Source of the DNA: Peronospora farinosa
Taxonomy: Eukaryota > Oomycota > Peronosporomycetes > Peronosporales > Peronosporaceae
Direction of reading: 5' to 3'
Assembly: GCA_947646735.1 (NCBI GenBank)
Contig: CANTFK010000222.1
Span: 1-64,000, forward strand
Length of the DNA stretch: 64,000 nt
The position numbers and the translations under genes are program-made. The notes beneath the pieces were generated by a model. It was not told the origin of the DNA, ran no database searches, and worked only from the letters and a program-made list of their open reading frames with translations. Shown here one piece after another: positions 12,601 to 27,139 of the stretch (the first letter of the stretch is position 1; every line of letters starts with the position of its first letter).

Positions 12601-15600
12601 ACGCGTCTGTCACGCGTCATTATACACGTCATTTATGTTAGCTTTATTCTTACTCTCTAACAGGTTATGTGCTCAAACGGCTTGATTTGGTAACGGCGTT
12701 GTACGCTGGGATGTGCGCCAGGGCTGATCGTGCATGATATTGCGAAAGGTATCTTCGAGTATGATAAATTGAATCGCATGAACGCACGGCGACACGCAGC
12801 TGCTATTTACGTTCGCGAATGGGACTACCAAGCTCTGCAACAGAAAGGGGAGTCAAGTGAAGTGGTGACTGATGTGTTAGTGGTCAAGAGGAAGGGAGAG
12901 CTACGGACAAGCTCAACGGCGACTGCAAGATGTCAAGACGTGACATGGTGATGGGCAATGGGGGAGCCAGGATACCTGCGCAGGTGGCAAGCTCCAAAAG
13001 TAACTTTGGTGATGCTATGCGTAGCGGTCACAAAGGAGGGGTAGCCGGGATACCTGACAAGAGAAGCAGCACAGACGCTGGCCGGAGCACAGGTGGCAAA
13101 CCTCAAGGAAAGCCCTGCATTGAAGGCAGTGCAGCACGAAAGATATATGCTTAAGCGCGCTTCGTCTCATGTTGTCGAGGGGGAGTGTTGTAAAGTGCAA
13201 GTTGCACTTGTTATTGACTCCAGAGCTTCAACCTACGCTAAGATATATGGAATGTGGTAGAGGCTTCTAGTTTCTTCTATGGATGCGATAGATCTTAAAT
13301 AGGAAGATGATCGGGTTGTTCTCACTTGTAAGTTGGCAAAGCCACTGACGAGGCCCCGATGGGGGCCAAAACGCGTCTGTCACGCGTCATTATACACGTC
13401 ATTTATGTTAGCCTTATTCTTACTCTCTAACAGGTTATGAGCTCAAACGGCTTGATTTAGTAACTGCGTTGTACGCTGGGATGTGCGCCAGGGCTGATCG
13501 TGCATGATATTGCGAAAGGTATCTTCGAGTATGATAAAGGGAATCGCATGAACGCACGGCGACACGCAGCTGCTATTTACGTTCGCGAATGGGACTACCA
13601 AGCTCTGCAACAGAAAGGGGAGTCAAGTGAAGTGGTGACTGATGTGTTAGTGGTCAAGAGGAAGGGAGAGCTACGAACAAGCTCAACGGCGACTGCAAGA
13701 TGTCAAGACGTGACATGGTGATGGGCAATGGGGGAGCCAGGATACCTGCGCAGGTGGCAAGCTCCAAAAGTAACTTTGGTGATGCTATGCGTAGCAGTCA
13801 CAAAGGAGGGGTAGCCGGGATACCTGACAAGAGAGGCAGCACAGACGCTGGCCGGAGCACAGGTGGCAAACCTCAAGGAAAGCCCTGCATTGAAGGCAGT
13901 GCAGCACGAAAGATACATGCTTAAGCGCGCTTCGTCTCATGTTGTCGAGGGGGAGTGTTGTAAAGTGCAAGTTGCACTTGGTATTGACTCCAGAGCTTCA
14001 ACCTACGCTAAGATATATGGAATGTGGTAGAGGATTCTAGTTTCTTCTATGGATGTGATAGATCTTAAATAGGAAGATGATCGGGTGGTTCTCACTTGTA
14101 AGTTGGCGAAGCCACTGACGAGGCCCCGATGGGGGCGAAAACGTGTCTGCCAACACGTCATTTATGTTAGCCTTATTCTTACTCTATAACAAGGTATGAG
14201 CTCAAACGGCTTGATTTGGTAACTGCAATGTACGCTGGGATGTGCGACAGGGCTGATCGTGCATGATATTGCGAAAGGTATCTTCGAGTATGATAAAGCG
14301 AATCGCATGAACGCACGACGACACGCAGCTGCTATTTACGTTCGCGAATGGGACTACCAAGCTCTGCAACAGAAAGAGGAGTCAAGTGAAGTGGTGACTG
14401 ATGTGTTAGTGGTCAAGAGGAAGGGAGAGCTACGAACAAGCTCAACGGAGACTGCAAGATGTCAAGACGGGACATGGTGATGGGCAATGGGGGAGCCAGG
14501 GATACCTGCGCAGGTGGCAAGCTCCAAAAGTAACTTTGGTGATGCTATGCGTAGCAGTCACAAAGGAGGGGTAGCCGGGATACCTGACAAGAGAGGCAGC
14601 ACAGACGCTGGCCGGAGCACAGGTGGCAAACATCAAGGAAAGCCCTGCATTGAAGGCAGTGCAGCACGAAAGATACATGCTTAAGCGCGCTTTGTCTCAT
14701 GTTGTCGAGGGGGAGTGTTGTAAAGTGCAAGTTGCACTTGGTATTGACTCCAGAGCTTCAACCTACGCTAAGATATATGGAATGTGGTAGAGGATTCTAG
14801 TTTCTTCTATGGATGCGATAGAGCTTAAATAGGAAGATGATCGGGTGGTTCTCACTTGTAAGTTAGCGAAGCCACTGACGAGGCCCCGATGGGGGCGAAA
14901 ACGTGTCTGCCACACGTCATTTATGTTAGCCTTATTCTTACTCTATAACAAGGTATGAGCTCAAACGGCTTGATTTGGTAACTGCAATGTACGCTGGGAT
15001 GTGCGACAGGGCTGATCGTGCATGATATTGCGAAAGGTATCTTCGAGTATGATAAAGCGAATCGCATGAACGCACGACGACACGCAGCTGCTATTTACGT
15101 TCGCGAATGGGACTACCAAGCTCTGCAACAGAAAGAGGAGTCAAGTGAAGTGGTGACTGATGTGTTAGTGGTCAAGAGGAAGGGAGAGCTACGAACAAGC
15201 TCAACGGAGACTGCAAGATGTCAAGACGGGACATGGTGATGGGCAATGGGGGAGCCAGGGATACCTGCGCAGGTGGCAAGCTCCAAAAGTAACTTTGGTG
15301 ATGCTATGCGTAGCAGTCACAAAGGAGGGGTAGCCGTGATACCTGACAAGAGAGGCAGCACAGACGCTGGACGGAGCACAGGTGGCAAACCTCAAGGAAA
15401 GCCCTGCATTGAACGCAGTGCAGCACGAAAGATACATGCTTAAGCGCGCTTTGTCTCATGTTGTCGAGGGGGAGTGTTGTAAAGTGCAAGTTGCACTTGG
15501 TATTGACTCCAGAGCTTCAACCTACGCTAATATATATGGAATGTGGTAGAGGCTTCTAGTTTCTTCTATGGATGCGATAGATCTTAAATAGAAAGATGAT

Positions 15601-15659
15601 CGGGTGGTTCTCACTTGTAAGTTAGCGAAGCCACTGACGAGGCCCCGATGGGGGCGAAA

Positions 15660-15676
15660 ACGTGTCTGCCACACGT
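15660..15676. other. Satellite hairpin 2, type B (ACGTGT/ACACGT)
   Basis: ACGTGT, loop CTGCC, ACACGT. Relative to type A the left arm has C to T and the right arm has G to A, so pairing is kept. Type B occupies roughly 14.1-18.0 kb, 27.2-30.3 kb and 32.6-36.5 kb. Type A occupies 0-13.4, 18.7-22.6, 31.0-31.9 and 37.2-39.1 kb. Around 23.3-26.5 kb both occur with two broken versions (23362, 26440). Confidence 0.75.
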
Positions 15677-18600
15677 CATTATACACGTCATTTATGTTAG
15701 CTTTATTCTTACTCTATAACAAGGTATGAGCTCAAACGGCTTGATTTGGTAACTGCAATGTACGCTGGGATGTGCGCCAGGGCTGATGGTGCATGATATT
15801 GCGAAAGGTATCTTCGAGTATGATAAAGCGAATCGCATGAACGCACGGCGACACGCAGCTGCTATTTACGTTCGCGAATGGGACTACCAAGCTCTGCAAC
15901 AGAAAGAGGAGTCAAGTGAAGTGGTGACTGATGTGTTAGTGGTCAAGAGGAAGGGAGAGCTACGGACAAGCTCAACGGCGAATGCAAGATGTCAAGACGT
16001 GACATGGTGATGGGTAATGGGGGAGCTAGGATACCTGCGCATGTGACAAGCTCCAAAAGTAGCTTTGGTGATGCTATGCGTAGCGGTCAAAAAAGAAGGG
16101 GTAGCCGGGATACCTGACAAGAGAGGCAGCACAGACGCTGGCCGGAGCACAGGTGGCAAACCTCAAGGAAAGCCCTGCATTGAACGCAGTGCAGCACGAA
16201 AGATACATGCTTAAGCGCGCTTTGTCTCATGTTGTCGAGGGGGAGTGTTGTAAAGTGCAAGTTGCACTTGGTATTGACTCCAGAGCTTCAACCTACGCTA
16301 ATATATATGGAATGTGGTAGAGGCTTCTAGTTTCTTCTATGGATGCGATAGATCTTAAATAGAAAGATGATCGGGTGGTTCTCACTTGTAAGTTAGCGAA
16401 GCCACTGACGAGGCCCCGATGGGGGCGAAAACGTGTCTGCCACACGTCATTATACACGTCATTTATGTTAGCTTTATTCTTACTCTATAACAAGGTATGA
16501 GCTCAAACGGCTTGATTTGGTAACTGCAATGTACGCTGGGATGTGCGCCAGGGCTGATGGTGCATGATATTGCGAAAGGTATCGTCGAGTATGATAAATG
16601 GAATCGCATGAACGCACGGCGACACGCAGCTGCTATTTACGTTCGCGAATGGGACTACCAAGCTCTGCAACAGAAAGAGGAGTCAAGTGAAGAGGTGACT
16701 GATGTGTTAATGCTCAAGAGGAAGGGAGAGCTACGGACAAGCTCAACGGCGACTGCAAGATGTCAAGACGTGACATGGTGATGGCAATGGGGGAGCTAGG
16801 ATACCTGCGCATGTGACAAGCTCCAAAAGTAACTTTGGTGATGCTATGCGTAGCGGTCACAAAGGAGGGGTAGCCGGATACCTGACAAGAGAGGCAGCAC
16901 AGACGCTGGCCGGAGCACAGGTGGCAAACCTCAAGGAAAGCCCTGCATTGAAGGCAGTGCAGCACGAAAGATACATGCTTAAGCGCGCTTTGTCTCATGT
17001 TGTCGAGGGGGAGTGTTGTAAAGTGCAAGTTGCACTTGGTATTGACTCCAGAGCTTCAACCTACGCTAATATATATGGAATGTGGTAGAGGCTTCTAGTT
17101 TCTTCTATGGATGCGATAGATCTTAAATAGAAAGATGATCGGGTGGTTCTCACTTGTAAGTTAGCGAAGCCACTGACGAGGCCCCGATGGGGGCGAAAAC
17201 GTGTCTGCCACACGTCATTATACACGTCATTTATGTTAGCTTTATTCTTACTCTATAACAAGGTATGAGCTCAAACGGCTTGATTTGGTAACTGCAATGT
17301 ACGCTGGGATGTGCGCCAGGGCTGATGGTGCATGATATTGCGAAAGGTATCTTCGAGTATGATAAATGGAATCGCATGAACGCACGGCGACACGCAGCTG
17401 CTATTTACGTTCGCGAATGGGACTACCAAGCTCTGCAACAGAAAGAGGAGTCAAGTGAAGAGGTGACTGATGTGTTAGTGGTCAAGAGGAAGGGAGAGCT
17501 ACGGACAAGCTCAACGGCGAATGCAAGATGTCAAGACGTGACATGGTGATGGGTAATGGGGGAGCTAGGATACCTGCGCATGTGGCAAGCTCCAAAAGTA
17601 ACTTTGGTGATGCTATGCGTAGCGGTCACAAAGGAGAGGTAGCCAGGATACCTGACAAGAGAGGCAGCACAGACGCTGGCCGGAGCACAGGTGGCAAACC
17701 TCAAGGAAAGCCCTGCATTGAACGCAGTGCAGCACGAAAGATACATGCTTAAGCGCGCTTTGTCTCATGTTGTCGAGGGGGAGTGTTGTAAAGTGCAAGT
17801 TGCACTTGGTATTGACTCCAGAGCTTCAACCTACGCTAATATATATGGAATGTGGTAGAGGCTTCTAGTTTCTTCTATGGATGCGATAGATCTTAAATAG
17901 GAAGATGATCGGGTGGTTCTCACTTGTAAGTTAGCGAAGCCACTGACGAGGCCCCGATGGGGGCGAAAACGTGTCTGCCACACGTCATTATACACGTCAT
18001 TTATGTTAGCTTTATTCTTACTCTATAACAAGGTATGAGCTCAAACGGCTTGATTTGGTAACTGCAATGTACGCTGGGATGTGCGCCAGGGCTGATGGTG
18101 CATGATATTGCGAAAGGTATCTTCGAGTATGATAAATGGAATCGCATGAACGCACGGCGACACGCAGCTGCTATTTACGTTCGCGAATGGGACTACCAAG
18201 CTCTGCAACAGAAAGAGGAGTCAAGTGAAGTGGTGACTGATGTGTTAGTGGTCAAGAGGAAGGGAGAGCTACGGACAAGCTCAACGGCGACTGCAAGATG
18301 TCAAGACGTGACATGGTGATGGGTAATGGGGGAGCCAGGATACCTGCGCAGGTGGCAAGCTCCAAAAGTAACTTTGGTGATGCTATGCGTAGCAGTCACA
18401 AACGAGGGGTAGCCAGGATACCTGACAAGAGAGGCAGCACAGACGCTGGCCGGAGCACAGGTGACAAACCGCAAGGAAAGCCCTGCATTGAACGCAGTGC
18501 AGCACGAACGATACATGCTTAAGCGCGCTTTGTCTCATGTTGTCGAGGGGGAGTGTTGTAAAGTGCAAGTTGCACTTGGTATTGACTCCAGAGCTTCAAC

Positions 18601-21600
18601 CTACGCTAAGATATATGGAATGTGGTAGAGGCTTCTAGTTTCTTCTTTGGATGTGATAGATCTTAAATAGGAAGATGATCGGGTGGTTCTCACTTGTAAG
18701 TTGACAAAGCCACTGACGAGGCCCCGATGGGAGCCAAAACGCGTCTGTCACGCGTCATTATACACGTCATTTATGTTAGCTTTATTCTTACTCTCTAACA
18801 GGTTATGAGCTCAAACGGCTTGATTTGGTAACTGCGTTGTACGCTGGGATGTGCGCCAGGGCTGATCGTGCATGACATCGCGAAAGGTATCTTCGAGTAT
18901 GATAAATGGAATCGCATGAACGCACGGCGACACACAGCTGCTATTTAAGTTCGCGAATGGGACTACCAAGCTCTGCAACAGAAAGGGGAGTCAAGTGAAG
19001 TAGTGACTAATGTGTTAGTGGTCAAGAGGAAGGGAGAGCTACGGACAAGCTCAACGGCGACTGCAAGATGTCAAGACGTGACATGGTGATGGGTAATGGG
19101 AGAGCCAGGATACCTGCGCAGGTGGCAAGCTCCAAAAGTAACTTTGGTGATGCTATGCGTAGCAGTCACAAAGGAGGGGTAGCCGGGATACCTGACAAGA
19201 GAGGAAGCACAGACGCTGGCCGAAGCACAGGTGGCAAACCGTAAGGAAAACCCTGCATTGAACGCAGTGCAGCACGAAAGATACATGCTTAAGCGCGCTT
19301 TGTCTCATGTTGTCGAGGGGGAGTGTTGTAAAGTGCAAGTTGCACTTGGTATTGACTCCAAAGCTTCAACCTACGCTAAGATATATGGAATGTGGTAGAG
19401 GCTTCTAGTTTCTTCTTTGGATGTGATAGATCTTAAATAGGAAGATGATCGGGTGGTTCTCACTTGTAAGTTGACAAAGCCACTGACGAGGCCCCGATGG
19501 GAGCCAAAACGCGTCTGTCACGCGTCATTATACACGTCATTTATGTTAGCTTTATTCTTACTCTCTAACAGGTTATGAGCTCAAACGGCTTGATTTGGTA
19601 ACTGCGTTGTACGCTGGGATGTGCGCCAGGGCTGATCGTGCATGACATCGCGAAAGGTATCTTCGAGTATGATAAATGGAATCGCATGAACGCACGGCGA
19701 CACACAGCTGCTATTTACGTTCGCGAATGGGACTACCAAGCTCTGCAACAGAAAGGGGAGTCAAGTGAAGTAGTGACTAATGTGTTAGTGGTCAAGAGGA
19801 AGGGAGAGCTACGGACAAGCTCAACGGCGACTGCAAGATGTCAAGACGTGACATGGTGATGGGTAATGGGAGAGCCAGGATACCTGCGCAGGTGGCAAGC
19901 TCCAAAAGTAACTTTGGTGATGCTATGCGTAGCAGTCACAAAGGAGGGGTAGCCGGGATACCTGACAAGAGAGGAAGCACAGACGCTGGCCGAAGCACAG
20001 GTGGCAAACCTCAAGGAAAGCCCTGCATTGAAGGCAGTGCAGCACGAACGATACATGCTTAAGCGCGCTTCGTCTCATGTTGTCGAGGGGGAGTGTTGTA
20101 AAGTGCAAGTTGCGCTTGGTATTGACTCCAGAGCTTCAACCTACGCTAATATATATGGAATGTGGTATAGGCTTCTAGTTTCTTCTATGGATGCGATAGA
20201 TCTTAAATAGGAAGATGATCGGGTGGTTCTCACTTGTAAATTGGCAAAGCCACTGACGAGGCTCCGATGGGGGCCAAAACGCGTCTGTCACGCGTCATTA
20301 TACACGTCATTTATGTTAGCCTTATTCTTACTCTCTAACAGGTTATGAGCTCAAACGTCTTGATTTGGTAACTGCAATGTACGCTGGGATGTGCGCCAGG
20401 GCTGATTGTGCATGATATTCCGAAAGGTATCTTAGAGTATGATAAATGGAATCGCATGAACGCACGGCGTCACGCAGCTGCTATTTACGTTCGCGAATGG
20501 GACTACCAAGCTCTGCAACAGAAAGGGGAGTCAAGTGAAGTGGTGACTGATGTGTTAGTGGTCAAGAGGAAGGGAGAGCTACGGACAAGCTCAACGGCGA
20601 CTGCAAGATGTCAAGACGGGACATGGTGATGGGCAATGGGAGAGCCAGGATACCTGCGCAAGTGGCAAGCTCCAAAAGTAACTTTGGTGATGCTATGCGT
20701 AGCGGTCACAAAGGAGGGGTAGCCGGGATACCTGACAAGAGAGGAATCACAGACGCTGGCCGAAGCACAGGTGGCAAACCTCAAGGAAAGCCCTGCATTG
20801 AACGCAGTGCAGCACGAAAGATACATGCTTAAGCGCGCTTCGTCTCATGTTGTCGAGGGGGAGTGTTGTAAAGTGCAAGTTGCACTTGATATTGACTCCA
20901 AAGCTTCAACCTTCGCTAAGATATATGGAATGTGGTAGAGGCTTCTAGTTTCTTCTATGGATGTGATAGATCTTAAATAGGAAGATGATCGGGTGGTTCT
21001 CACTTGTAAGTTGACAAAGCCACTGACGAGGCCCCGCTGGGGGCCAAAACGCGTCTGTCACGCGTCATTATACACGTCATTTATGTTAGCTTTATTCTTA
21101 CTCTCTAACAGGTTATGCGCTCAAACGGCTTGATTTGGTAACTGCGTTGTACGCTGGGATGTGCGCCAGGGCTGATCGTGCATGACATGGCGAAAGGTAT
21201 CTTCGAGTATGATAAAGCGAGTCGCATGAACGCACGACGACACGCAGCTGCTATTTACGTTCGCGAATGGGACTACCAAGCTCTGCAACAGAAAGGGGAG
21301 TCAAGTGAAGTGGTGACTGATGTGTTAGTGGTCAAGAGAAAGGGAGAGCTACGGACAAGCTCAACGGCGACTGCAAGATGTCAAGACGGGACATGGTGAT
21401 GGGCAATGGGGGAGCCAGGGATACCTGCGCAGGTGGCAAGCTCCAAAAGTAACTTTGGTGATGCTATGCGTAGCAGTCACAAAGGAGGGGTAGCCGGGAT
21501 ACCTGACAAGAGAGGAAGCACAGACGCTGGCCGAAGCACAGGTGGCAAACCTCAAGGAAAGCCCTGCATTGAAGGAAGTGCAGCACGAAAGATACATGCT

Positions 21601-24600
21601 TAAGCGCGCTTCGTCTCATGTTGTCGAGGGGGAGTGTTGTAAAGTGCAAGTTGCACTTGGTATTGACTCCAGAGCTTCAACCTACGCTAAGATATATGGA
21701 ATGTGGTAGAGGCTTCTAGTTTCTTCTATGGATGTGATAGATCTTAAATAGGAAGATGATCGGGTGGTTCTCACTTGTAAATTGGCAAAGCCACTGACGA
21801 GGCCCCGATGGGGGCCAAAACGCGTCTGTCACGCGTCATTATACACGTCATTTATGTTAGCCTTATTCTTACTCTCTAACAGGTTATGCGCTTAAACGGC
21901 TTGATTCAGTAGCTGCGTTGTACGCTGGGATGTGCGCCAGGGCTGATCGTGCATGACATCGCGAAAGGTATCGTCGAGTATGATAAATTCAATCGCATGA
22001 ACGCACGGCGACACGCAGCTGCTGTTTACGTTCGCGAATGGGACTACCAAGCTCTGCAACAGAAAGAGGAGTCAAGTGAAGTGGTGACTGATGTGTTAGT
22101 GGTCAAGAGGAAGGGAGAGCTACGAACAAGCTTTACGGAGACTGCAAGATGTCAAGACGTGACATGGTGATGGGTAATGGGGGAGCCAGGATACCTGCGC
22201 AGGTGGCAAGCTCCAAAAGTAACTTTGGTGATGCTATGCGTAGCAGTCACAAAGGAGGGGTAGCCGGGATACCTGACAAGAGAGGCAGCACAGACGCTGG
22301 CCGGAGCACAGGTGGCAAACATCAAGGAAAGCCCTGCATTGAAGGCAGTGCAGCACGAAAAATACATGCTTAAGCGCGCTTCGTCTCATGTTGTCGAGGG
22401 GGAGTGTTGTAAAGTGCAAGTTGCACTTGGTATTGACTCCAGAGCTTCAACCTACGCTAGGATATATGGAATGTGGTAGAGGCTTCTAGTTTCTTCTATG
22501 GATGCGATAGAGCTTAAATAGGAAGATGATCGGGTGGTTCTCACTTGTAAGTTGGCAAAGCCACTGACGAGGCCCCGATGGGGGCCAAGACGCGTCTGTC
22601 ACGCGTCATTATACACGTCATTTATGTTAGCCTTATTCTTACTCTCTAACAGGTTATGTACTCAAACGACTTGATTTGGTAACTGCGTTGTATGCTGGGA
22701 TGTGCGCCAGGGCTGATCGTGCATGATATTGCGAAAGGTATCTTCGAGTATGATAAATGGAATCGCATGAACGCACGGCGACACGCAGCTGCTATTTAAG
22801 TTCGCGAATGGGACTACCAAGCTCTGCAACAGAAAGGGGAGTCAAGTGAAGTGGTGACTGATGTGTTAGTGGTCAAGAGGAAGGGAGAGCTACGGACAAG
22901 CTCAACGGCGACTGCAAGATGTCAAGACGGGACATGGTGATGGGCAATGGGGGAGCCAGGGATACCTGCGCAGGTGGCAAGCTCCAAAAGTAACTTTGGT
23001 GATGCTATGCGTAGCAGTCACAAAGGAGGGGTAGCCGGGATACCTGACAAGAGAGGAAGCACAGACGCTGGCCGAAGCACAGGTGGCAAACCGTAAGGAA
23101 AACCCTGCATTGAAGGCAGTGCAGCACGAAAGATACATGCTTAAGCGCGCTTCGTCTCATGTTTTCGAGGGGGAGCGTTGTAAAGTGCAAGTTGCGCTTG
23201 TTATTGACTCCAGAGCTTCAACCTACGCTAAGATATATGAAATGTGGTAGAGGATTCTAGTTTCTTCTATGGATGCGATAGATCTTAAATAGGAAGATGA
23301 TCGGGTGGTTCTCACTTGTAAGTTAGCGAAGCCACTGACGAGGCCCCGATGGGGGCAAAAACGCGTCTGCCACGCTTCATTATACACGTCATTTATGTTA
23401 GCCTTATTCTTACTCTCTAACAGGTTATGTACTCAAACGACTTGATTTGGTAACGGCGTTGTATGCTGGTATGTGCGCCAGGGCTGATCGTGCATGATAT
23501 TGCGAAAGGTATCGTCGGGTATGATAAATGGAATCGCATGAACGCACGGCGACACGCAGCTGCTATTTACGTTCGCGAATGGGACTACCAAGCTCTGCAA
23601 CAGAAAGGGGAGTCAAGTGAAGTAGTGACTGATGTGTTAGTGGTCAAGAGGAAGGGAGAGCTACGGACAAGCTCAACGGCGACTGCAAGATGTCAAGACG
23701 GGACATGGTGATGGGCAATGGGGGAGCCAGGGATACCTGCGCAGGTGGCAAGCTCCAAAAGTAACTTTGGTGATGCTATGCGTAGCAGTCACAAAGGAGG
23801 GGTAGCCGGGATACCTGACAAGAGAGGCAGCACAGACGCTGGCCGGAGCACATGTGACAAACCGTAAGGAAAGCCCTGCATTGAAGGCAGTGCAGCACGA
23901 AAAATACATGCTTAAGCGCGCTTTGTCTCATGTTGTCGAGGGGGAGTGTTGTAAAGTGCAAGTTGCACTTGGTATTGACTCCAGAGCTTCAACCTACGCT
24001 AGGATATATGGAATGTGGTATAGGCTTCTAGTTTCTTCTATGGATGCGATAGATCTTAAATAGGAAGATGATCGGGTGGTTCTCACTTGTAAGTTGGCAA
24101 AGCCACTGACGAGGCCCCGATGGGGGCGAAAACGTGTCGGCCACACGTCATTATACACGTCATTTATGTTAGCCTTATTCTTACTCTCTAACAGGTTATG
24201 AGCTCAAACGACTTGATTCAGTAACTGCGTTGTACGCTGGGATGTGCGCCAGGGCTGATCGTGCATGATATTGCGAAAGGTATCTTCGAGTATGATAAAT
24301 GGAATCGCATGAACGCACGACGACACGCAGCTGCTATTTACGTTCGCGAATGGGACTACCAAGCTCTGCAACAGAAAGATGAGTCAAGTGAAGTGGTGAC
24401 TGATGTGTTAGTGGTCAAGAGGAAGGGAGAGCTACGGACAAGCTCAACGGCGACTGCAAGATGTCAAGACGTGACATGGTGATGGGTAATGGGGGAGCCA
24501 GGATACCTGCGCAGGTGGCAAGCTCCAAAAGTAACTTTGGTGATGCTATGCGTAGCAGTCACAAAGGAGGGGTAGCCGGGATACCTGACAAGAGAGGAAG

Positions 24601-26767
24601 CACAGACGCTGGCCGAAGCACAGGTGGCAATCCTCAAGGAAAGCCCTGCATTGAAGACAGTGCAGCACGAAAGATACATGCTTAAGCGCGCTTCGTCTCA
24701 TGTTGTCGAGGGGGAGTGTTGTAAAGTGCAAGTTGCGCTTGGTATTGACTCCAGAGCTTCAACCTACGCTAAGATATATGGAATGTGGTAGAGGCTTCTA
24801 GTTTCTTCTATGGATGCGATAGAGCTTAAATAGAAAGATGATCGGGTGGTTCTCACTTGTAAGTTGGCAAAGCCACTGACGAGGCCCCGATGGGGGCCAA
24901 AACGCGTCTGTCACGCGTCATTATACACGTCATTTATGTTAGCTTTATTCTTACTCTATAACAGGTTATGCGCTCAAACGGCTTGATTTGGTAACTGCGT
25001 TGTATGCTGGGATGTGCGCCAGGGCTGATCGTGCATGATATTCCGAAAGGTATCTTCGAGTATGATAAAGTGAATCGCATGAACGCACGGCGTCACGCAG
25101 CTGCTATTTACGTTCGCGAATGGGACTACCAAGCTCTGCAACAGAAAGGGAGTCAAGTGAAGTGGTGACTGATGTGTTAATGCTCAAGAGGAAGGGAGAG
25201 CTACGGACAAGCTCAACGGCGACTGCAAGATGTCAAGACGTGACATGGTGATGGGCAATGGGGGAGCCAGGATACCTGCGCAGGTGGCAAGCTCCAAAAG
25301 TAACTTTGGTGATGCTATGCGTAGCAGTCACAAACGAGGGGTAGCCGGATACCTGACAAGAGAGGCAGCACAGACGCTGGCCGGAGCACAGGTGGCAAAC
25401 CGCAAGGAAAGCCCTGCATTGAAGGCAGTGCAGCACGAAAGATACATGCTTAAGCGCGCTTCGTCTCATGTTGTCGAGGGGGAGCGTTGTAAAGTGCAAG
25501 TTGCACTTGGTATTGACTCCAGAGCTTCAACCTACGCTAGGATATATGGAATGTGGTAGAGGCTTCTAGTTTCTTCTATGGATGCGATAGATCTTAAATA
25601 GGAAGATGATCGGGTGGTTCTCACTTGTAAGTTAGCGAAGCCACTGACGAGGCCCCGATGGGGGCAAAAACGCGTCTGTCACGCGTCATTATACACGTCA
25701 TTTATGTTAGCCTTATTCTTACTCTATAACAGGTTATGCGCTCAAACGGCTTCATTTGGTAACTGCAATGTACGCTGGGATGTGCGACAGGGCTGATGGT
25801 GCATGATATCACGAAAGGTATCTTTGAGTATGATAAATTCAATCGCATGAACGCACGGCGACACGCAGCTGCTATTTACGTTCGCGAATGGGACTACCAA
25901 GCTCTGCAACAGAAAGGGGAGTCAAGTGAAGTAGTGACTGATGTGTTAGTGGTCAAGAGGAAGGGAGAGCTACGGACAAGCTCAACGGCGACTGCAAGAT
26001 GTCAAGACGTGACATGGTGATGGGTAATGGGGGAGCCAGGATACCTGCGCATGTGGCAAGCTCCAAAAGTAACTTTGGTGATGCTATGCGTAGCAGTCAC
26101 AAACGAGGGGTAGCCGGATACCTGACAAGAGAGGCAGCACAGACGCTGGCCGGAGCACAGGTGGCAAACCTCAAGGAAAGCCCTGCATTGAAGGCAGTGC
26201 AGCACGACAAATACATGCTTAAGCGCGCTTCGTCTCATGTTGTCGAGGGGGAGTGTTGTAAAGTGCAAGTTGCGCTTGGTATTGACTCCAGAGCTTCAAC
26301 CTACGCTAGGATATATGGAATGTGGTAGAGGCTTCTAGTTTCTTCTATGGATGCGATAGATCTTAAATAGGAAGATGATCGGGTGGTTCTCACTTGTAAG
26401 TTAGCGAAGCCACTGACGAGGCCCCGATGGGGGCGAAAACTTGTCGGCCACACGTCATTATACACGTCATTTATGTTAGCGTTATTCTTACTCTATAACA
26501 AGGTATGAGCTCAAACGGCTTGATTTGGTAACTGCAATGTACGCTGGGATGTGCGCCAGGGCTGATGGTGCATGATATTGCGAAAGGTATCTTCGAGTAT
26601 GATAAATGGAATCGCATGAACGCACGGCGACACGCAGCTGCTATTTACGTTCGCGAATGGGACTACCAAGCTCTGCAACAGAAAGAGGAGTCAAGTGAAG
26701 AGGTGACTGATGTGTTAGTGGTCAAGAGGAAGGGAGAGCTACGGACAAGCTCAACGGCGACTGCAAG

Positions 26768-27139
26768 ATGTCAAGACGTGACATGGTGATGGGTAATGGG
26801 GGAGCCAGGATACCTGCGCATGTGGCAAGCTCCAAAAGTAACTTTGGTGATGCTATGCGTAGCAGTCACAAACGAGGGGTAGCCGGATACCTGACAAGAG
26901 AGGCAGCACAGACGCTGGCCGGAGCACAGGTGGCAAACCTCAAGGAAAGCCCTGCATTGAAGGCAGTGCAGCACGACAAATACATGCTTAAGCGCGCTTC
27001 GTCTCATGTTGTCGAGGGGGAGTGTTGTAAAGTGCAAGTTGCGCTTGGTATTGACTCCAGAGCTTCAACCTACGCTAGGATATATGGAATGTGGTATAGG
27101 CTTCTAGTTTCTTCTATGGATGCGATAGATCTTAAATAG
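26768..27139 (+). pseudogene. Longest open frame in the satellite (representative decayed ORF)
   Basis: This 123-codon frame is the longest in any unit. It runs from MSRRDMVMGNGG through YLTREAAQTLAGAQ and YMLKRASSHVVEGE to MDAIDLK. Two small changes let it stay open: a two-G version of the run in 'gccggatacc' (most units have three bases more frame-disrupting 'gccgggatacc' or 'gccaggatacc'), and 'tggtatagg' instead of 'tggtagagg', which removes a TAG. In the units before anchors 37340 and 38872 the following stop is also absent ('cttaaaaagg' replaces 'cttaaatagg'), but there the upstream TAG remains. No single unit is open throughout. This suggests the satellite monomer may contain a fragment of an old coding sequence. 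I do not recognise the protein family, and present-day coding is unlikely. Confidence 0.4.
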
